Of a stretch of DNA of 51,372 nt, positions 46,245-51,372 are shown piece after piece. The stretch's first letter is position 1, and each line of letters begins with the position of its first letter. The stretch is taken from the NCBI GenBank assembly GCA_021732365.1, contig JAKFVD010000007.1:1-51372 (forward strand), given 5' to 3'. The notes under the pieces were generated by a model that was not told where the DNA came from, searched no databases, and was given only the letters and a program-made list of their open reading frames with translations. The translations under genes were made by a program, and so were the position numbers. The DNA is from Methylotenera sp. Lineage in GTDB: Bacteria > Pseudomonadota > Gammaproteobacteria > Burkholderiales > Methylophilaceae.

Positions 46245-47060
46245 TTAGCGATTTAACAGTACTTGTAAAATAAATTTACTGCCTAAATAGGCCAAGAGTA
46301 AGAGTACAAAGCCTATTAATGTCCAGCGAATGGCTTTAATGCCGCGCCAGCCATAGCGGTAGCGACCGTACAACAACCAGCCGTAAATCACCCAAGACGC
46401 AATAGAGAAAATGGTTTTGTGATTAAATTGCAGTGGTTTTCCAAAAATATCTTCGCTAAATAACATTCCACTTAATAGTGTTAATGTCAGTAAAATAAAT
46501 CCAAGCGTAATTACTCTAAAAAGCAGGCTTTCCATCACCATTAATGGAGGAAAGCTGGGCAATTTAATCAGTGTTGGCTTGTTGTGCAGGCTACGTTCGG
46601 CAACTGCCATCAATAGCGCATGCAAAGCGGCAAAGGTAAACAGGCTGTATGCCAAAATAGCAATGGCAATATGTGCAACAAATAAATTTGAAGCCGTTTC
46701 TGTTTGTGGGATGTAGTGATTTTTAATGGCAAAAGCAGGGAACAGCACAAATAAAGCCGCGGGCGGCAACACAAATGCCTGTAAGCTATAAAGCGGATGC
46801 TTTAGGCTGGTTAGCCAGTAGATTAGCGCAGTTAGCCAAAAAATTGCTGATAGCGCATAGTAAAAGCCTAAGTTAACGTCGCCAGAAGTAAAAATATCGC
46901 GATAAAGTAGCCAGCCGTGCAGCATTAGTCCTAATGCGATCATGGCAGAATGCAACTTCAGCGATTCGGCATGATTGCTTAATTTGGCAGTGCGCCAAAA
47001 ATCAGCGGCTACTGCAGCGTAAATAAAACAGACGACCAAGTACGGAATGAAATGAGCCAT
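46245..47060 (-). CDS. YpjD/CcsA-like cytochrome c assembly family protein
   Basis: 271 residues from the ATG at 47060 (a TTG at 47090 would add ten). Eight spans with conserved histidines, including HIAIAILAYSLFTFAALHALLMAV and FNHKTIFSIASWVIYGWLLYGRYRYGWRGIKAI, the CytC_asm signature. It is divergent from ffh, as is ypjD in E. coli. A haem-handling role is likely for the family, but YpjD itself is linked to magnesium resistance. Confidence 0.85.
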   Translation of the reverse strand: MAHFIPYLVVCFIYAAVAADFWRTAKLSNHAESLKLHSAMIALGLMLHGWLLYRDIFTSGDVNLGFYYALSAIFWLTALIYWLTSLKHPLYSLQAFVLPPAALFVLFPAFAIKNHYIPQTETASNLFVAHIAIAILAYSLFTFAALHALLMAVAERSLHNKPTLIKLPSFPPLMVMESLLFRVITLGFILLTLTLLSGMLFSEDIFGKPLQFNHKTIFSIASWVIYGWLLYGRYRYGWRGIKAIRWTLIGFVLLLLAYLGSKFILQVLLNR

Positions 47061-47181
47061 AGTGTACTGAATTAAAGAACCAAAGTGCAATTATGGCAAA
47101 ACTCGGCTTAAGTGCATAGCAAGAGTTAAAGAATCACCTTGCTTGATGTAAAATTGAGCCAAATTAAATGGATGCAAAAAT

Positions 47182-48546
47182 ATGTTAGAAAACTTAACCG
47201 GTAGGCTACAAGGCGTTATTAAAAATTTGCGCGGACAAGCGCGTTTAAGCGAAGACAATATCGCTGACGCCATGCGCGAAGTGCGTATGGCCTTGCTAGA
47301 AGCAGATGTGGCTTTACCAGTGGTAAAAGAATTTATCAGCAAGGTAAAAGAGCGTGCGCAAGGCAAAGAGGTATTGCAAAGCTTAACGCCTGGCCAAGCA
47401 GTCATTGAGGTGGTAAACGATGAATTAACCGCATTGATGGGTAAGGCCAATGTTGGCCTCAATCTAGCCGCTGTGCCACCTGCAATCATCCTGATGGCTG
47501 GTTTGCAAGGTTCTGGTAAAACTACGACATCAGCCAAGTTAGCCAAACTATTAAAAGAGCAGAAGAAAAAAGTCTTGCTAGCCAGCGCCGATGTGTACAG
47601 GCCTGCAGCGATTGCACAACTGCAAACATTAGCTAAACAGCTAGATATAGACTGTTTTGACAGCAACGCCACTCAAAAGCCGCTGGATATTGCCAATGAT
47701 GCCTTGTCGTTTGCCAAAAAAGGCTATTACGACGTACTGATTTTTGATACGGCTGGCCGTTTGGGTATCGATGAAGCCATGATGGCAGAAATTAAAGCCC
47801 TACATACCCAACTTAACCCAGTTGAAACGCTGTTTGTTGTAGATGCGATGCAGGGCCAAGATGCGGTGAATACGGCTAAAGCGTTTGGTGAAGCGTTGCC
47901 GCTGACAGGTGTGGTACTAACCAAGCTAGATGGCGACGCGCGCGGCGGTGCGGCATTAAGCGTACGCCATGTAACTGGACAACCGATTAAATTTATCGGT
48001 GTGAGCGAAAAAGTGGACGGATTAGAGCCATTTCACCCAGACCGTATGGCAGGCCGCATACTGGGCATGGGCGATGTGTTGGGCTTGATTGAGCAAGCGC
48101 ATAAAAACGTAGACATGGCAGAGGCGCAAAAAGTCGCCGATAAAATAAAGTCTGGTAGTAAATTTGATCTGGAAGACTTTAAATCGCAGATGACACAAAT
48201 GCGAAAAATGGGCGGCATGGGGGCCTTAATGGATAAAATGCCTGCACAAATGGCCAATATGGCGGCCAAAGTAAATAACGAAGACGCAGATAAGTCGCTG
48301 CGCCGTATTGAAGGTATCATCAACAGCATGACGCCGTTAGAGCGCAAAAAGCCAGAGCTAATCAAAGCCACGCGCAAAAAACGCATTGCGGCAGGTAGTG
48401 GTGTGCAGGTGCAAGAAGTGAATCGTCTATTAAAACAATTTGAAGAAACGCAAAAGATGATGAAAATGTTTAGCAAAGGCGGCATGGCTAAAATGATGCG
48501 CGGTATGGGTGGCATGATGGGCGGTAAGTTGCCTGGCATGCGCTAA
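47182..48546 (+). CDS. ffh: Signal recognition particle protein Ffh
   Basis: 454 residues. N domain, then the GTPase with GLQGSGKTTTSAKLA (about 104-118), DTAGR and TKLDGDARGG. The Met-rich M domain ends MRGMGGMMGGKLPGMR. It binds 4.5S RNA and signal sequences and targets proteins to the membrane. Normal length. Confidence 0.97.
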   Translation: MLENLTGRLQGVIKNLRGQARLSEDNIADAMREVRMALLEADVALPVVKEFISKVKERAQGKEVLQSLTPGQAVIEVVNDELTALMGKANVGLNLAAVPPAIILMAGLQGSGKTTTSAKLAKLLKEQKKKVLLASADVYRPAAIAQLQTLAKQLDIDCFDSNATQKPLDIANDALSFAKKGYYDVLIFDTAGRLGIDEAMMAEIKALHTQLNPVETLFVVDAMQGQDAVNTAKAFGEALPLTGVVLTKLDGDARGGAALSVRHVTGQPIKFIGVSEKVDGLEPFHPDRMAGRILGMGDVLGLIEQAHKNVDMAEAQKVADKIKSGSKFDLEDFKSQMTQMRKMGGMGALMDKMPAQMANMAAKVNNEDADKSLRRIEGIINSMTPLERKKPELIKATRKKRIAAGSGVQVQEVNRLLKQFEETQKMMKMFSKGGMAKMMRGMGGMMGGKLPGMR

Positions 48547-48655
48547 TGACTGATTATTAATGATGCGAACAGGCTTATTTCTATTAAGTAAAAAAAGTTG
48601 CACCAAAGCACAAAAATAAAGAATATAAAAAGTTAAATTATTTAGCAGCTTGTCA

Positions 48656-48684
48656 TTGACCTAGCCCCAAGTTTCTTGCATAAT
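48656..48684 (+). promoter_or_regulatory. Promoter of tRNA-Lys
   Basis: TTGACC (48656-48661), 17 nt, CATAAT (48679-48684), followed by a GC-rich stretch at the start site, as common for tRNA promoters. Confidence 0.65.
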
Positions 48685-48768
48685 TGCGCCCTTTCGTGAG
48701 TGATGTAAATCAACCACGAAAATCACCAGAAATACAGATTGACCCATTAGTATCAAGTAATTAAAAAT

Positions 48769-48844
48769 GGGGCGTTAGCTCAGCTGGTAGAGCAGCGGAC
48801 TTTTAATCCGTTTGTCGTGGGTTCGATCCCCGCACGCCCTACCA
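48769..48844 (+). tRNA. tRNA-Lys(UUU)
   Basis: 76 nt with encoded CCA. GGGGCGT pairs with ACGCCCT (first pair G-U), D arm GCTCAGCTGGTAGAGC, anticodon loop CTTTTAA (anticodon TTT), T arm GTGGGTTCGATCCCC. Confidence 0.97.
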
Positions 48845-48876
48845 ATTCAGTGTTTTGCGAAACATCAGAACACATC

Positions 48877-48904
48877 AAAAACCCGCCTAAGTGCGGGTTT
48901 TTTA
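48877..48904 (+). terminator. Terminator after tRNA-Lys
   Basis: AAAACCCGC pairs with GCGGGTTTT, followed by a T-run. Beyond it, 48,905-49,119 holds no gene; it is AT-rich, with a GCCTC/GAGG hairpin near 48,970. Confidence 0.85.
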
Positions 48905-49119
48905 TTGCCTAAAACTTTTGTAAATTTCAGCTAGAGCTTGAGACTCATAATCCATTGGTAATGTATCCGCCTCACAGAGGAGGCACAATGACCAAAAACC
49001 CAAAGTTAAGGCTTTAGGTCAGCTGGCTATAGATGCTATAAAACATCATATGTATATGGTCAATAATTCTATAAATGAATAAAATTATATTTTTTAAACA
49101 ATAGTCAAAAGGTTTAGCG

Positions 49120-50271
49120 ATGCTCAAGGTTTTAGCCGGAGATTTATCAGCTACATTTAACATTGATGGACAACATGGGCAGAGATATCTTGCACGCAAG
49201 GCGGGTATTGCCCAGTCACTTTGTGAGCAATTGATGCTACATGATCTAATTCTGATTCCAACCAGCGACTATTTAACGGCAGCGGCTCTATTAGCACTAT
49301 TAGGTGAAGATGCTTTTATTGAGTTATTAGAGGCTAAAAGGCTGAAATTTATTCGTTTGAAAGGCCTTTTTGGTTATTGGAGAGGTGAAAATAAAGAAGG
49401 AAGCATTATTGCTTTAGGAGATCCTGAAAATCGAAGACCACAGGATTCACCAATTGAAGAATCCATATATGCTGCATTATGTAGCGTCCAGCCTGGAGTT
49501 AAAGAAAGTGAAAAATTGGCGCAATTAATTGCCGAGAACTCACACGCGATGGAAATGGAGCAAGTGATATCAGCAGTTAAAGACAGCGCTTATGCGGATT
49601 TCAGACATTCACAATTATGGCATGACCGCTACGTTGGCAGAACAGGAGGCTTCAAGTTGCCAGGTTCTAATAAACATACAGTCACAATGCTAGGTCCACC
49701 GACAGACCCGTCTAGCAAGCCGATAGATGCTCTCTTAGCGTTAACATTATCAAACATTGAACTGTACCTTTCAAACCAGTTTTCTTGTGTGAGCATGTCT
49801 ACAGGCTCACCAATGGGTGATTGCCTTGACCTAAAATCTGGTTACATTGACAAAAAGGATCATCCAGGGAGACATCGTCTCTGGTCATTTCTTGATGTGG
49901 CAAGTGTGCCGAATTTGGCTGCAGTTACTCTTGCTGATCAGTCAAAGTTTTCAGAACTACTCAAACTCACTGATAGTCGTAATGCCCGGGTTTTCAGGGA
50001 ATGGTTTCATCAGAACGCAACGCTAACCGATACCGAAATAAAAGCTCGATATGTAGACCTTTTACATGATGTTCCATGGGCACAAACAGCTCCAATAAAG
50101 GCACTAAGATTTGCGGTAACTAATTTACTTGATGCCAAAATAGCTTGTTTAGGTAAAGTAGCCAGCTTAGCTGACACCTTCCTGCTCGATAAAGTGTTAA
50201 AAGGAAATTCTGCAAAATTTTTTGTGGACGATTTACGAACATTTAGTGGAAAAGTCGGTATAAGAAAATGA
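49120..50271 (+). CDS. Unrecognised 383-residue protein next to tRNA-Lys
   Basis: 383 residues, start at 49120. The N-terminal ~100 residues are helical and seem to lead into a domain with LKFIRLKGLFGYWRGENKEGSIIALGDPE. A middle segment is rich in Gly/Pro/Ser (GPPTDPSSKPIDALL, CVSMSTGSPMGDCL). The C-terminal third is helical (VFREWFHQNATLTDTEIKARYVDLL). No signal peptide, membrane span or catalytic motif is recognised. It is a single gene with its own terminator, in accessory DNA that also carries a helicase-nuclease remnant, so a defence role is conceivable but unsupported by motif. Confidence 0.6.
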   Translation: MLKVLAGDLSATFNIDGQHGQRYLARKAGIAQSLCEQLMLHDLILIPTSDYLTAAALLALLGEDAFIELLEAKRLKFIRLKGLFGYWRGENKEGSIIALGDPENRRPQDSPIEESIYAALCSVQPGVKESEKLAQLIAENSHAMEMEQVISAVKDSAYADFRHSQLWHDRYVGRTGGFKLPGSNKHTVTMLGPPTDPSSKPIDALLALTLSNIELYLSNQFSCVSMSTGSPMGDCLDLKSGYIDKKDHPGRHRLWSFLDVASVPNLAAVTLADQSKFSELLKLTDSRNARVFREWFHQNATLTDTEIKARYVDLLHDVPWAQTAPIKALRFAVTNLLDAKIACLGKVASLADTFLLDKVLKGNSAKFFVDDLRTFSGKVGIRK

Positions 50272-50340
50272 ACTTTAGAAATCATCTGGATTCTTCATAG
50301 TTAGTAATTTGTTCGACTCACAGAGGGCCTCCAATTAAAG

Positions 50341-50376
50341 ACGACTTAGAAATATCTCTAAGTCGTTTTTTTTTTG
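50341..50376 (+). terminator. Strong intrinsic terminator
   Basis: ACGACTTAGA (50341-50350) and TCTAAGTCGT (50357-50366) pair perfectly, followed by about nine T's. Confidence 0.92.
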
Positions 50377-50513
50377 TTTAAGAGATAAAATTCGCGGGTC
50401 CTTAGTTCGATTCGTCGTCTTGCCAACATATAGAATAAGTGTTTTACTTGACTGTTAAGTTTTTTCATTGTTTCTGTTTTTACATCTATAAATTAACCCT
50501 AATTTATTCGAAA

Positions 50514-51245
50514 CTAACCTTTTGGATTAATCTTTTCTTCCTGTAGACCTTGATTCATGATCGTCTCTAAAGAAAGACCAGGTGCACCAGCTCTGTTTCC
50601 GAATACTTTTGGCATTTTAGCTAATTGCTCCTTTGACATAGGCTTAAAGATTGTTTTTTCGGTGTCAGCTTCATTTTGAGCATCAGCTTCAGTCTCAAGC
50701 TTAGTTAGCCTATCAATTAAATTATTTAATGGAATCTCAGGATTAAACCACCAATCAGTTGACCAAATTCTATGTATCTTCCATCCCAAACCCTCTAAAA
50801 CTAATTGCCTTAATCTGTCACGGTCTCTTGCGCTAGGTGCAGAATGATAAGTAGCACCATCACATTCAATACCTAAAAGAAAATTACCAGGTTTAAACTT
50901 ATTGATAACTGCTAAATCAATTCGATAACCTGAAACCCCGACCTGGGGAACAACTTGCCAGCCTCTATCCCGCAGCTCTTTAATTACTGCAACTTCAAAC
51001 GGACTGTCTGGTTCCCGCCCAGTAGGGGATGCTTGAGCAGCGAGCACTCTTGCTCCATTAATTGCAAAATCAAGATAAGTTTTTAAATCAGCTACTCCTC
51101 TGGCTTTGGTTTTTGAAAGGTCAATATCTTCTGGTCTTAAACTACTGAATATTTTAACTTTATGTCTTGCTCGAGTTGCTGCAACGTTTAGCCTACGATG
51201 TCCACCTTCCTTATTCATTGGCCCAAAGTTCATAGAAACTTTACC
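50514..51245 (-). pseudogene. C-terminal remnant of a helicase with fused nuclease domain
   Basis: The remaining ~243 residues start in frame GKVSMNFGPMNKEGGHRRLNVAATRARH, the last helicase motif of superfamily 1 enzymes (motif VI). They go on to an MTES_1575-type PD-(D/E)XK (Vsr-like) domain: SPFEVAVIKELRDRGWQV, YRIDLAVI, LLGIECDGATYHS, RDRLRQLVLEGLGWKIHRIWS. In complete homologues about 1000 or more residues precede this. The frame is cut at the GGT codon (51243-51245), exactly where the IS3-like end begins. An ATG at 51233 could give a fragment, but the ATPase is gone. Such helicase-nuclease proteins are common in defence islands. Confidence 0.8.
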
Positions 51246-51372
51246 TGTAATGGTCTAGTTTAACGCAACACTTTCTTAGAGGTTATAATCAACTTTAAGA
51301 GGTGTAAAATGAGTCAAACAAGACGTGTATTATCTACAGAATTTAAGCAAGAATGTGTCAATCTCGTCGTCA
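51246..51372 (+). mobile_element. IS3-family insertion sequence, left end (partial)
   Basis: TGTAATGGTCTAG begins directly after the interrupted helicase frame, and a transposase gene begins 63 bp inside. The element runs off the window. The boundary is deduced from where helicase homology ends; the partner inverted repeat is not visible. Confidence 0.7.
51309..51372 (+). CDS. IS3-family transposase OrfA, N-terminus
   Basis: The first 21 residues, MSQTRRVLSTEFKQECVNLV..., match the start of IS3-family OrfA proteins (basic start, then S.EFK.E.V.LV leading into the helix-turn-helix). AGAGGTG precedes the ATG. The gene is cut by the window end. Confidence 0.85.
   Translation, partial: MSQTRRVLSTEFKQECVNLVV

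Noticed and set aside
47091..47672. Long minus-strand ORF opposite ffh
   Set aside because: It is a shadow of ffh, whose own frame is fully conserved; no start signals.
48931..48955. tRNA-Met-like fragment (AGAGC then GACTCATAATCC) after tRNA-Lys
   Set aside because: The D-arm and CAT anticodon-loop words are present, but only two of five anticodon-stem pairs form and there is no T arm or acceptor. At most a decayed relic; not annotated.
50393..50430. Sequence with a GTTCGATTC-like word and a TTGCCA end, resembling a tRNA 3' half
   Set aside because: No pairing T stem, no acceptor and no upstream half; also not a copy of the tRNA-Lys 3' end, so it is not a convincing attachment site.

Overview
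The window looks like a piece of a betaproteobacterial chromosome of moderate to low GC, most likely a Methylophilaceae (Methylotenera-like) methylotroph. That assignment is an inference from the core gene set: a 1292-residue FAD/Fe-S oxidoreductase of the DUF3683 type, OlsBA, SecDF-YajC-Tgt, ClpSA, LeuA preceded by a leucine-rich leader peptide, and YpjD divergent from Ffh. Core genes and mobile DNA are sharply separated.

Positions 1-14,912 are an integrated element. The left edge is the end of an IS21-like insertion sequence (1-127). Then come three tightly overlapping genes including a membrane J-domain protein, a membrane protein behind a 71-residue protein, an ArdA antirestriction gene with a repeat-rich upstream region, and two paralogous cysteine-containing secreted proteins flanking an unrecognised polar helical protein. 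Next is a serine resolvase with a near-perfect dyad upstream. The most notable locus is a three-gene minus-strand operon (12,601 to 8174): a Fic protein with a C-terminal winged helix, a long prokaryotic Argonaute whose PIWI active site is degenerate, and a protein with a DpnII/MboI-like PD-(D/E)XK nuclease domain. Its promoter carries repeated TACACCCAATT boxes. The element ends with a large serine recombinase, broken by a one-base frameshift, whose frame runs antisense through tRNA-Arg(CCG), the probable integration site. The other end of the element is not in the window.

Positions 14,913-48,905 are core chromosome: a c-type cytochrome, ApaH, ornithine-lipid synthesis (OlsB then OlsA), a SlyB-like lipoprotein, a PfkB kinase, a TetR regulator, HemJ and a TlpA-like thioredoxin, the DUF3683 oxidoreductase, PyrD, a GST, ClpA/ClpS, a CorC/HlyC-type protein, SecF/SecD/YajC/Tgt, PssA, LeuA, an EamA transporter, a HAD phosphatase, a Sel1-repeat protein, YpjD, Ffh and tRNA-Lys(UUU). 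Non-coding signals that stand out are a perfect hairpin burying the olsB ribosome-binding site and start codon, a candidate small RNA between tgt and pssA, and an apparently leaderless leuA leader peptide.

Positions 48,906-51,372, just after tRNA-Lys, look like a second accessory region. It holds an unrecognised 383-residue protein, the C-terminal stump of a helicase with a fused nuclease domain, and the start of an IS3-family element that cuts the helicase gene. The window ends inside that IS.
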